A stretch of DNA of 64,000 nucleotides from the NCBI RefSeq assembly GCF_047722505.1, contig NZ_CP159814.1:930001-994000 (forward strand), given 5' to 3'. Every line of letters begins with the position of its first letter. Positions within the stretch are counted from its first letter, which is position 1. The notes beneath the pieces were generated by a model, which worked only from the letters and a program-made list of their open reading frames with translations, was not told the DNA's origin and did not search any database. A program made the translations under genes and the position numbers. This document shows positions 25,990 through 34,330 of this stretch, one piece after another. This DNA comes from Pelagibacter sp047722505. GTDB taxonomy: Bacteria > Pseudomonadota > Alphaproteobacteria > Pelagibacterales > Pelagibacteraceae.

Positions 25990-26680
25990 AAAAAAAAAAT
26001 TTTCTTATGATAATAGAGTTGTCACTAAACCTTGGGGTAATGAATATGTGGTTTATAGAAATTCTAAAAAATTATCAGTAACACTTCTTAATATAGATTA
26101 TAATAAAAAAACTTCTTTACATTGTCACCCAACAAAAAAAACTGGTTTTATTGTCCTATCTGGTAAAGCATTAATACAATTAGGCTTATGGAAAGCTACA
26201 TCTAGATATTTTAATGCTCCTTCAAAATTAATGATTAGAACAGGTTTATTTCACTCGATAAAAGCTGTATCAAAAAAAGGACTTTGTGCACTTGAGTTTG
26301 AAACACCTGTAAATAAAAAAGATCTAGTTAGATTTAAAGATTCTTACGGAAGAGAAAAAAAGCCTTATGAAGGCAAAGAATTTACAAGTAAAACATCAAC
26401 TAATGATGTTATTTTCAAAAAAACTAAAAAAAAAATAGTCCAAAAATATATTTTTGATAATAAGGTTGAGCTATCAATGGAAACTCATAAAAATTTTAAA
26501 TTATTAAATAAAGAAAAAATGCAAACTGTTTTTGCAATTTTAGATGGTCAGGTTGTAGATAAGCACAATAGAAGCGTTCTTTCTTATGGGGATATTATTA
26601 AGACCGGAACTTTTAAAAAACTTTCAGAAGTATTTAAAATAAAAAAAAATCTTACGTTACTAAAAGTAAAAAATATATAA
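25982..26680 (+). CDS. Cupin-fold, mannose-6-phosphate isomerase-like protein
   Basis: 232 residues from the ATG at 25982 (one codon after an in-frame TTG). The N-terminal cupin has KPWGNEYVVYRN and LHCHPTKKTGFIVLSGKALIQLG, giving His ligands in HCHP, then GLFHSIKAVSKKGLCALEFETPV. This resembles the C-terminal domain of mannose-1-phosphate guanylyltransferase/phosphomannose isomerase. The second half (VELSMETHKNFKLL, ILDGQVVDKHN) may be a degenerate second cupin. A 12-A run (25988-25999) begins four codons after the DJ-1 stop overlap. Involvement in the sugar pathway is inferred from its place directly before the E1 pair. Confidence 0.7.
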   Translation: MNKKKKFSYDNRVVTKPWGNEYVVYRNSKKLSVTLLNIDYNKKTSLHCHPTKKTGFIVLSGKALIQLGLWKATSRYFNAPSKLMIRTGLFHSIKAVSKKGLCALEFETPVNKKDLVRFKDSYGREKKPYEGKEFTSKTSTNDVIFKKTKKKIVQKYIFDNKVELSMETHKNFKLLNKEKMQTVFAILDGQVVDKHNRSVLSYGDIIKTGTFKKLSEVFKIKKNLTLLKVKNI

Positions 26681-27520
26681 ATGACTAATAATAAAAATTA
26701 TAGATATCAAGTTTTTGAGAAAGCTTCATTAGCAAGAAATTTTGAAGAACAGGTAATAACCAATGTTAAAAACAAAAAAATTAAGATACCAGTTTATGTT
26801 TCAGCTGGCCAAGAATTTATAGCATCCACTATTGCTACCATTTGTAAGCTAAAAAAAATTAAACCCTTAATATTTGGTCAACACAGGTGTCATTCAACTT
26901 ATTTAACATTCGATGGTGATAAGGGTAAATTGATTGATGAACTACTTCAAAGAAAAACAGGTTGCACAAAAGGTATGGGTGGATCTGCCTCAATACATTC
27001 AACAAAAATTAATATGTATGGCCATGATGGATTAATGGGATCTAATGGCCCAATTGGTGTTGGTGCCTGTTATGCAACTAAAAAACCTACTATTATTTTT
27101 CTTGGTGATGCTGCAGCTGAAGAAGATTATGTTTTAGGAGCATTAGGCTGGGCATCTACTAAAAATTTACCGCTTTTGGTTGTTGTAGAGGATAATAATT
27201 ATTCAATTTTAACTGAAAAAAAAGTTAGAAGAAACTGGGAGATGAGTGATGTAGCTAAGGCTTTTAAAATGAAAGGATTTAATTGTGACGATAACCCAAT
27301 GAATATATATAAATATTCAAAATTTTTTTTTAAACAACCTTGTCTTTTAAATATTAATACTAATAGAATATATTGGCATGCAGGAGCTGGAAAAGATTCA
27401 GAAAAAACTTTTGATAGGTATAAGTCAGAAAAGAAAATATTGGGCACTCGTGCTGACTTAATAGATCACAAAACTAAAAAATTAATTAAAAATTTATGGA
27501 AAAAACACTTAGAGAAGTAA
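26681..27520 (+). CDS. ThDP-dependent dehydrogenase E1 alpha-like subunit
   Basis: 279-residue protein like the alpha subunit of pyruvate/acetoin/branched-chain 2-oxo acid dehydrogenases. It has GGSASIHSTKINMYGHDGLMGSNGPIGVGA and the thiamine diphosphate motif GDA(142-144)...DNN(171-173). The usual GDG is GDA here. The chain is shorter than normal (about 320-400), with a trimmed N- and C-terminus. It starts the base after the cupin stop and overlaps the beta subunit by 25 bases. No E2 or E3 gene is near, so it is unlikely to feed a dehydrogenase complex. A carboligase role in sugar modification is inference. Confidence 0.85.
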   Translation: MTNNKNYRYQVFEKASLARNFEEQVITNVKNKKIKIPVYVSAGQEFIASTIATICKLKKIKPLIFGQHRCHSTYLTFDGDKGKLIDELLQRKTGCTKGMGGSASIHSTKINMYGHDGLMGSNGPIGVGACYATKKPTIIFLGDAAAEEDYVLGALGWASTKNLPLLVVVEDNNYSILTEKKVRRNWEMSDVAKAFKMKGFNCDDNPMNIYKYSKFFFKQPCLLNINTNRIYWHAGAGKDSEKTFDRYKSEKKILGTRADLIDHKTKKLIKNLWKKHLEK

Positions 27521-28410
27521 TTAAAGAAACTATATTTTTTCATTTAAAAGAGAAAAAAGGTTTTGTTTTTGGTCAATGTCTTACTGCTGTTGGCTGGGTT
27601 GGTGGCACATTACCACATTTAACAGAAAAAGATGGAATGGTTGATTTATCCATGGCTGATGTTGCAAATGGTGGTATTGTTGCTGGTGCCGCATTATCAA
27701 ATAGAAGACCGATATATGTGATTAGATATCAGGGCTTTAGTTGGTTTAATGCACCCATAATACTTAATTACGCTTGCAAATCTAAAGAGTTATGGGGAGT
27801 TCCCTCTCCAATATTAATTAGAGGAATTGCAATGGAAGGATCTATTGGACCTGTTGCTGGATCTTCACATCATTCTATTTATTATAAAATGCCAGGAATA
27901 AAAATTATCTCACCAATGACACCTTATGAATATAAATATGCATACAAATATTTTATGAAAAATGATGATGTGTTATATGTATCTGAACATAGAGGGAGTT
28001 ACGACAATAACAAAGAGCTCAAAGATTATTTACCAAAAAATTGTGATTTAATATTATTTTCTATTTCAATAACTAGATTTGAGGCCGTTAAAGTTAGAAA
28101 TATTTTAAACAAAAAAGGTTATAAAATAGGTATTGCCAACATTCTATGGATCAAGCCTTTCAAAATCAAAGAAAAATGGATATCTGCGTTAAAGAAATCA
28201 AGGTATGGAGGTATTGTACTCGATGACGATTATTCAACAGGTGTTGGATCAGACATAGCGTATAAGTTAATGAAAAGGACTGGTAGTAAAATTGAAATTA
28301 TGGGTTTAAAAGATAAGTCAGCAGGTTTTTCAAAAACAAGTGACAATCTACCACCTAATTCAAAAGAAATAATCAAAATGATTTTAAAAATAACAAAAAC
28401 TACCAAATGA
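27496..28410 (+). CDS. ThDP-dependent dehydrogenase E1 beta-like subunit
   Basis: 304-residue partner of the E1 alpha gene. It has the transketolase pyrimidine domain (VDLSMADVANGGIVAGAALSN, then PIYVIRYQGFSWFNAPIILNY), GSSHHSIYYKMPGIKIISPMTPYEYK and a C-terminal transketolase domain (FEAVKVRNILNKKGYKIGI). The catalytic glutamate that pairs with the ThDP aminopyrimidine in E1 beta (PISE in human PDH) aligns with Asp55 (SMAD). PDH-like R-x-E-F segments are also changed. It overlaps E1 alpha and hddA (4 bases). Probably a heterotetramer with an altered, non-dehydrogenase activity (inference). Confidence 0.83.
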   Translation: MEKTLREVIKETIFFHLKEKKGFVFGQCLTAVGWVGGTLPHLTEKDGMVDLSMADVANGGIVAGAALSNRRPIYVIRYQGFSWFNAPIILNYACKSKELWGVPSPILIRGIAMEGSIGPVAGSSHHSIYYKMPGIKIISPMTPYEYKYAYKYFMKNDDVLYVSEHRGSYDNNKELKDYLPKNCDLILFSISITRFEAVKVRNILNKKGYKIGIANILWIKPFKIKEKWISALKKSRYGGIVLDDDYSTGVGSDIAYKLMKRTGSKIEIMGLKDKSAGFSKTSDNLPPNSKEIIKMILKITKTTK

Positions 28411-29384
28411 TTATTTCAAAAACACCTTATAGAATTTCTTTTTTTGGTGGTGGAACAGACTACCCCTCTTGGTTTAAAGAAAATGAAGGAAAGATATTAT
28501 CCACAACTATCAATAAATATGTTTATCTTTCATTAAAAAATATTGGACCTTATTTTAGTTATAAGCATAGAATTATTTGGTCAAAAGTTGAAAATGTGAA
28601 CGATGCAAAATTAATTCAGCATAATGTGGTAAGAGAAATGCTTGAGTATTTTAAAATTAAAGATGGTGTTGAAATTCATTATCAAGGTGACTTACCGGCA
28701 AGAAGTGGAATGGGCTCAAGCTCGAGTTTTGTTGTAGGGTTAATGAATGCATTTTTAATGAAAAAAAAACTGCAACTATCAAAAAAAAAGTTAGCAAAAA
28801 AATCAATATTTTTTGAGCACAATATTTTAAAAGAAATTGTGGGGATACAAGATCAAATATCAGCATCTTTTGGAGGATTAAATAAATTAGATATAAAAAA
28901 AAATGGAGATTTTGATGTTAAAAAAATTAAAATAAATAAACAAGTTAAAAATCTTGATAAAAATTTAGTTCTTATTTTTACAGGGATACAGAGGACTGCG
29001 AATGATATTGCAGGTCAGTACGTATCGAAACTAAAAAAAGATAAAATTATGGAAATGAAGGAAATTAACTTTCAAGTTGAAGAGGCAGAACAACTGTTAC
29101 TAAAAAATAAATTTGATGATTTTGGTAAATTACTTAATGATGGATGGAAATTAAAAAAAAGTTTAAGCAAAGTTATAAGTAACAAAAAAATTGATGATTT
29201 ATATGAATTTTCAATAAACAATGGTGCTTTGGGAGGGAAATTATTAGGTGCTGGTGGTGGTGGCTTTATGTTGCTATATATACCACATCATAATCAAAAA
29301 AAATTCTTCAAAAAAATTAAAAACGTAATCAATGTTCCATTCAACTTTTCAGAAGAAAGTTCACAAATTATTCTAAATAACTAA
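28407..29384 (+). CDS. hddA: D-glycero-alpha-D-manno-heptose-7-phosphate kinase (GHMP kinase)
   Basis: 325-residue GHMP kinase of the HddA type, which phosphorylates heptose-7-phosphate at C1 toward GDP-heptose. PYRISFFGGGTDYPSWFKENEG opens the protein, the ATP motif is LPARSGMGSSSSFVVGLMNAF (~96-116), and GALGGKLLGAGGGGFMLLY closes it. The other GDP-heptose enzymes (gmhA, the hddC-gmhB fusion) are in the opposite-strand operon just downstream, which supports the assignment over a plain sugar kinase. It overlaps E1 beta by four bases and precedes the PLP gene by one base. Confidence 0.86.
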   Translation: MIISKTPYRISFFGGGTDYPSWFKENEGKILSTTINKYVYLSLKNIGPYFSYKHRIIWSKVENVNDAKLIQHNVVREMLEYFKIKDGVEIHYQGDLPARSGMGSSSSFVVGLMNAFLMKKKLQLSKKKLAKKSIFFEHNILKEIVGIQDQISASFGGLNKLDIKKNGDFDVKKIKINKQVKNLDKNLVLIFTGIQRTANDIAGQYVSKLKKDKIMEMKEINFQVEEAEQLLLKNKFDDFGKLLNDGWKLKKSLSKVISNKKIDDLYEFSINNGALGGKLLGAGGGGFMLLYIPHHNQKKFFKKIKNVINVPFNFSEESSQIILNN

Positions 29385-29385
29385 T

Positions 29386-30576
29386 ATGAAAAAATTTAGT
29401 CATCCGTTAATGGACAATAATTTTACTTCCTCTGATATTTTTGAAGTAAATAAAATCCTTAAAAAAAAAAATATAGTTTTAACACAATCAAAAAAAGTAG
29501 AAGAGCTTGAAAAAAAATGGTCAAAATGGCTAGGTGTAAAATATTCTACATTCGTTAATTCAGGATCTTCTGCAAATTTTATTTCAATATTGTTATTGAA
29601 AATTTTAAATAAAAAAAAAACGAAGAATGAAATAATTGTTCCCACTTTAACTTGGGTGTCTGATATTAATTCAATAATAATGAATGGATTTAAGCCTGTT
29701 TTTGTTGATGTAAATCTTGAAAATTTATCAATGAATACCGATCAAGTTATTAAAAAGATTAATAAAAAAACATTAGCGGTTTTTATCACACACGCTCAAG
29801 GATTTAATGGATTAAACTCAAATATACTTCAAGTTTTAAAAAAAAAAAAAATTCACTTAATTGAAGATGTTTGTGAAAGTCATGGTGCTTATTTTAATAA
29901 AAAAAAGCTTGGTACATACGGCGTTATTTCAAATTTTTCATTTTACTACGCACATCATATGACAACAATTGAAGGGGGGATGATCTCAACAAATGATAAA
30001 AAAATTTATGAGCTTTCGAAAATATTAAGATCGCATGGAATGGTAAGAGAGAGTAAGAACAAAAATTTTGAAAAGAAGATGATCAATAAATATAAAGAAT
30101 TATCTCCAAAGTTTATTTTTCTTTACCCAACATTAAACTTTAGAAATACTGAAATAGGTGCTGCCATAGGCATAAATCAGTTAAAATCTTTAGACACAAA
30201 CAACTTGAAACGTACTAAAAATTTTGAATATTTTATTAAATATTTAGACAATACAAAATATTGGAATAATTTTGATTTAAGAGGAAGCTCAAATTACGCC
30301 TTTCCTATCATTTTAAAAACTAACAATTTTACTAAACGAAATAATTTTGAAAAAACCTTGATTAAGAATAATATAGAATTTAGAAGAGGAAATGCAGGGG
30401 GTGGAAATCAATTAAGACAGCCCTACCTTAAGGAATTTATAAAAAACATAAATTTTAAACAATTTAAAAATGTTGAAAAAATTCATTTTTTTGGTTACTA
30501 CATTGGAAATTATCCAAGTCTAAAAATAAGTAAAATTAAACAAATAGTACAAATATTAAATCAGATAAGTTTTTAA
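29386..30576 (+). CDS. DegT/DnrJ/EryC1-family PLP protein lacking the Schiff-base lysine (ColD/RfbH-like)
   Basis: 396-residue sugar aminotransferase-fold protein. FVNSGSSANFISILLLKI, PTLTWVSDINSIIMNGFKPVFVDVN, Asp161 in IEDVCESHGA (binds the PLP ring nitrogen) and a C-terminal substrate-binding region are family features. The catalytic lysine position reads His190 (FSFYYAHHMTTIEGGM). His at this place marks ColD and RfbH, which remove the C3 hydroxyl of 4-keto-deoxy sugars rather than transaminate. A 3-deoxygenation is therefore the best guess. The gene contains a 14-A run at 29838-29851. It follows hddA by one base. Confidence 0.84.
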   Translation: MKKFSHPLMDNNFTSSDIFEVNKILKKKNIVLTQSKKVEELEKKWSKWLGVKYSTFVNSGSSANFISILLLKILNKKKTKNEIIVPTLTWVSDINSIIMNGFKPVFVDVNLENLSMNTDQVIKKINKKTLAVFITHAQGFNGLNSNILQVLKKKKIHLIEDVCESHGAYFNKKKLGTYGVISNFSFYYAHHMTTIEGGMISTNDKKIYELSKILRSHGMVRESKNKNFEKKMINKYKELSPKFIFLYPTLNFRNTEIGAAIGINQLKSLDTNNLKRTKNFEYFIKYLDNTKYWNNFDLRGSSNYAFPIILKTNNFTKRNNFEKTLIKNNIEFRRGNAGGGNQLRQPYLKEFIKNINFKQFKNVEKIHFFGYYIGNYPSLKISKIKQIVQILNQISF

Positions 30577-30587
30577 ATAATATAAAA

Positions 30588-31520
30588 ATGAAAAAAATAT
30601 TAATAACAGGTGGTGCAGGTTATATAGGTTCAATTTTAGCTACAAAATTAGTTGACTTAGGACATCAAGTAACAGTCGTAGACTTATTGAAATACTCATC
30701 ATCATCTCTTAACCACCTATATAGCTTCAAAAACTTTAATTTTATTCATGCAGATATACAAGATGGCAATTTGATGAAGAAAATGATTTCTAAAAATGAA
30801 TATATAATTCCTTTAGCAGGGTTGGTTGGTGCACCTTTATGTGAAAAATATAAAAAAGAAGCGATAAATGTAAACTATAAAGCAATTAAAGATTGTGTAA
30901 AATATTCTAAAGATAAAAAAATAATATTTCTTATGTCTAATTCTGGGTATGGTGTTGGTGAAAAAAATAAGTTTTGCACTGAAGATAGCCCATTAAATCC
31001 TATTTCGTTATATGGCAAAACAAAATGTGATGCTGAAAAAGAAGTTATTAAAGCAAAAAATTATGTTTGCTTTCGTTTAGCAACAGTTTTTGGATTTAGT
31101 TATCGAATGAGATCGGATGTTATGGTGAATAATTTTGTTTTTAATGCTTTAAAAGATAAAAAATTAAAATTATTTGAACCACACTTCAGAAGAAATTTTA
31201 TTCATGTAAGAGACGTTGTTGATTGTATTTTGTATACAATTAATAACTTTAAAAAAATGCAAAATAATATTTACAATGCTGGGATAAATTCAGCTAACAT
31301 TACCAAACTACAATTAGCTCAACTAATAAAAAAACAAATAAAAGATTTGAAATTGAGTACTATCAAGGGAATTAAGGACCCAGATCAAAGAAATTATTTT
31401 GTAAGTAATGATAAACTTAAGAAAAAAGGATTCACAGCAAAAAGAAATTTAAATGAAGGAATAAAAGAGCTAATTAAAGGCTTTAAAGTAGACGGATTAA
31501 AGATCAAAAATAATTATTAG
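30588..31520 (+). CDS. NAD-dependent sugar epimerase/dehydratase (extended SDR)
   Basis: 310-residue extended SDR. ILITGGAGYIGSILATKL binds NAD(P), VVDLLKY supplies the acidic residue, and catalysis uses S in FLMSNSGYG and YGKTK (YxxxK, residues ~142-146). RNFIHVRDVVDCI is the late family motif. It could be the 4-epimerase or 4,6-dehydratase-type step that creates the 4-keto sugar needed by the ColD-like neighbour; no GMD/RmlB-specific signature was recognised. It is the last gene of the rightward operon, and its stop overlaps the convergent fusion gene by four bases. Confidence 0.86.
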   Translation: MKKILITGGAGYIGSILATKLVDLGHQVTVVDLLKYSSSSLNHLYSFKNFNFIHADIQDGNLMKKMISKNEYIIPLAGLVGAPLCEKYKKEAINVNYKAIKDCVKYSKDKKIIFLMSNSGYGVGEKNKFCTEDSPLNPISLYGKTKCDAEKEVIKAKNYVCFRLATVFGFSYRMRSDVMVNNFVFNALKDKKLKLFEPHFRRNFIHVRDVVDCILYTINNFKKMQNNIYNAGINSANITKLQLAQLIKKQIKDLKLSTIKGIKDPDQRNYFVSNDKLKKKGFTAKRNLNEGIKELIKGFKVDGLKIKNNY

Positions 31521-32725
31521 CCTTTTTTTACTATAGATCTAGCTTGATAATAAAAATTGTCTTTGGCAAACTCAAAATATAAATCACTTTTTTCAGCACA
31601 CATTTTATCTGAGATTTTATCACCTATCATAAAACTTTTATTTATTAAAATATCCCAGCTTTTTAAAATTTCTTTTATCATTAAATTACCTGGTTTTCTA
31701 AAACCGCTTCTTTTTTTAAATTTTTTAATTTTTGCATCTATATGATATGGTGAATACTTTACGTCATTGATATAAATTTTTTCTTTAATTAATATTTCTT
31801 TTAATTCTTTATGTAGTTTAATAAATTTCTCTAGTGAATATATTTTTTTTCCTATACCAGCTTGGTTAGTAACAATAAAAATATAATAATTTTTTTTTGT
31901 TAAATACTTTAAACCCTTAATTACACCATTTTTAAATTTAAATTTTTTTAATGTATGTACATATCCATAATCATGATTAATTACACCATCTCTATCTAAA
32001 AAAACTGCTGGTCTTTTAAAATTTTTGATTAATAATCTTGAAGCTTTTTTATAATAATTTTCTGTTCCAATATCTAAGAAAAAATTATCAAAAATTTTAC
32101 CATTTATTTTTTTTTTATATATTAATGAAGGCAGAATATCATTTTCAAGAGAACATTTTTTTTTCGGTATAAATTTTAAAAATTCTTTTCTAAAAAAATA
32201 AACTCCTCCATTCATCAAGCTTCCTTTTGAGTTATATTTTACTAAGTTGTTATTCACAGAAAGAAAATTTAATTTCATACTATTTTGTTTTAAATTTTTG
32301 ACCAAAGACATTGTTCCATAGTTATTTTTATCAAGGGATTTAATTAATTTGAGATAATCAATATCGAACAAAGTATCGCCATTTAGTAAAATGAAATCAT
32401 TTATTTTATTTTTAAGAGAATTTAAGGCACCAGCAGTACCCATTTCTTTCTTTTCTTTTATACATTCAATTTTAACAAAATTAAAAGTTTTATTATGAAA
32501 TTTTTGATAAATGATATTACTTTTATAACCGGTAAGTAGGTAAATCTTATTCAAATTATATTTACTTGCAAAATTAATAATATAATTTAGAAAAAACTTA
32601 TTATTAAATTTTAACATAGGTTTCGGTAAACCTCTTAAATATTTTTTTATACGTGTACCTTTCCCACCGACTAGAATTAATAAATCTAGTTTCTTATTTG
32701 AGTTTATGTTGGTATTTTTTAACAA
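31517..32725 (-). CDS. Bifunctional heptose-1-phosphate guanylyltransferase / heptose bisphosphate phosphatase fusion
   Basis: 402 residues, two domains. Residues ~13-235 are a sugar nucleotidyltransferase (ILVGGKGTRIKKYLRGLPKPMLKF; ILLNGDTLFDIDYL; FLDIGTENYYKKAS), matching HddC. Residues ~239-400 are a HAD phosphatase like GmhB (FLDRDGVINHDYGYVHT with D244 and D246, IVTNQAGIG, MIGDKISDKMCAE). The GmhB zinc site is gone: Ser325, Tyr327, Ser340 and Phe342 occupy the Cys-His-Cys-Cys positions. The start is TTG at 32725, with no in-frame ATG before the glycine-rich loop. With HddA and GmhA it completes GDP-D-glycero-D-manno-heptose synthesis. It is downstream of the membrane-protein gene. Confidence 0.85.
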   Translation of the reverse strand: MLKNTNINSNKKLDLLILVGGKGTRIKKYLRGLPKPMLKFNNKFFLNYIINFASKYNLNKIYLLTGYKSNIIYQKFHNKTFNFVKIECIKEKKEMGTAGALNSLKNKINDFILLNGDTLFDIDYLKLIKSLDKNNYGTMSLVKNLKQNSMKLNFLSVNNNLVKYNSKGSLMNGGVYFFRKEFLKFIPKKKCSLENDILPSLIYKKKINGKIFDNFFLDIGTENYYKKASRLLIKNFKRPAVFLDRDGVINHDYGYVHTLKKFKFKNGVIKGLKYLTKKNYYIFIVTNQAGIGKKIYSLEKFIKLHKELKEILIKEKIYINDVKYSPYHIDAKIKKFKKRSGFRKPGNLMIKEILKSWDILINKSFMIGDKISDKMCAEKSDLYFEFAKDNFYYQARSIVKKG

Positions 32726-32740
32726 CTAATATGCTTAGTT

Positions 32741-34330
32741 TTATAACTCATAGTAGGTAAATTTATTCCCTATTAAAGATTTATTTAATTGTAAATTCCA
32801 TTCAACCGGCAAAATTAATCCTTTTAAATCGAACTCTTTTGAAATCACTTTCCATTGATCATATGTTCTTTTTTCAAATGTATCCTTATAAGTGCGATCA
32901 TACCAAATTCCACCATGGTTTTTTTCTGGTGGATTACTGAAATTAACTTCATAGATTTTCTCGAGGATATTTTTGATAGGTTTGGCTAATTCAGGCTCAT
33001 AAGCAATTACATCGATTGACTCAATACAAATAAGTATTGGTTTCAATGCATCTTGGAATGTTTTTGAACAAGCATTATTGGATGTTAATATTACTCCATT
33101 AGAAACATCAATTTTCTTTATCTGGTTCCAAAAAATATAATCTATATTTTTATTTGTTAATATTAAATTGTTATAGATACGTTCAAATTTATTAAAATAT
33201 TTATCATGATAAACAATTGGGTGTATCATTATAATTATAAATGATAATGCTAAAATATTTTTATTCTTAAAGAGAACATGCGTATAATAATATAATATAG
33301 ACAAAATTATAGCCACACCAAACACTGAGTGAATTAAAAAAAATCTAGATGGGATTATTTTTAAGAAAATTCCCTGAAATAAATTAGGAAATATTTTAAA
33401 CAAAAAATAAATAATAAAAGAAATTAATACTTGCAAGATAACTATCCTAATAAAGAAATTGTTATTTTTTTTGCTTTTATTATCTCTTAAGAAATATAAG
33501 AGAGCAGATAACATTAATACGGTTAAAAAAATATAGTTGTAATTAATTCCAAAAATTTTACTTCTATGATGATCCCAAACTTCTAAATATGTTGTATATA
33601 ATGAATAATCATAAACGTAAGGCACATCTATTTTATTGAATTGAAAATGGGAGAAACTCAGTATCAGGATTGCGAAGATTGTTATTAAATAATAAATTTT
33701 TTTTTTAATAAAAAAATTGATTTTAAAATCTCTTTGTTTAAACGTGTAAATAGATAAAAATAAAATTGATATAAGCCAGGCTCCAATTATTATATGAATT
33801 CCAAGTGTTATTATTGAAAGCAAAATCGCAAAGGATATTTTTTTATCTGCAATTAAACCAAATACTAATATGGCACATGCCTGACCACTCATACCATTTG
33901 TATGCTCAGAGATTAGGAGCACAGGGTAGTCTAAATTACCAAAATTAATGTTGCCCAATATAATTAAGCATGAAATACAAAAAGAAAAAAAAATACTACC
34001 TGATAATGCTTTTGAAATTAAAAAAATTCCAAAGGTGCTCATGCTTAAACAAATAAATAAAATAAAAAAATTTAAAAGATTTAAATTGATACCTAAGTTT
34101 ATTAAAAATTTTAATAAATGAAATGTTAATATCCAAGTATTATGATGAATAATATTTGTAATATTAAATTTATTTTCATATACTATTTCATTTGAGAGGG
34201 TTAAGGCAGAATTAATAGCACGTTGATCGATTGTGTAAAAGTAGAAAAAAGAAACTAATAAAGCAAAACAAAATAATAAAAAAAAACAAAAATTTTCGTT
34301 TAAAAATATTTTTTTAAAATTATTACCCAT
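32741..34330 (-). CDS. Multi-pass membrane protein of unknown function
   Basis: 529-residue protein with roughly ten to twelve hydrophobic helices over the first ~370 residues, then a ~150-residue soluble C-terminal part (NACSKTFQDALKP, NFSNPPEKNHGGIWYDRTYKDTF). I do not recognise a named family. The layout, a polytopic N-terminal portion with an early loop containing charged residues (HHNTWILTFHLLK), resembles GT-C glycosyltransferases or ligase-type proteins, but no DxD/ExD motif was identified. It lies between gmhA (8-base overlap) and the hddC-gmhB fusion, so it likely serves the same heptose-containing surface structure. Confidence 0.6.
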   Translation of the reverse strand: MGNNFKKIFLNENFCFFLLFCFALLVSFFYFYTIDQRAINSALTLSNEIVYENKFNITNIIHHNTWILTFHLLKFLINLGINLNLLNFFILFICLSMSTFGIFLISKALSGSIFFSFCISCLIILGNINFGNLDYPVLLISEHTNGMSGQACAILVFGLIADKKISFAILLSIITLGIHIIIGAWLISILFLSIYTFKQRDFKINFFIKKKIYYLITIFAILILSFSHFQFNKIDVPYVYDYSLYTTYLEVWDHHRSKIFGINYNYIFLTVLMLSALLYFLRDNKSKKNNNFFIRIVILQVLISFIIYFLFKIFPNLFQGIFLKIIPSRFFLIHSVFGVAIILSILYYYTHVLFKNKNILALSFIIIMIHPIVYHDKYFNKFERIYNNLILTNKNIDYIFWNQIKKIDVSNGVILTSNNACSKTFQDALKPILICIESIDVIAYEPELAKPIKNILEKIYEVNFSNPPEKNHGGIWYDRTYKDTFEKRTYDQWKVISKEFDLKGLILPVEWNLQLNKSLIGNKFTYYEL

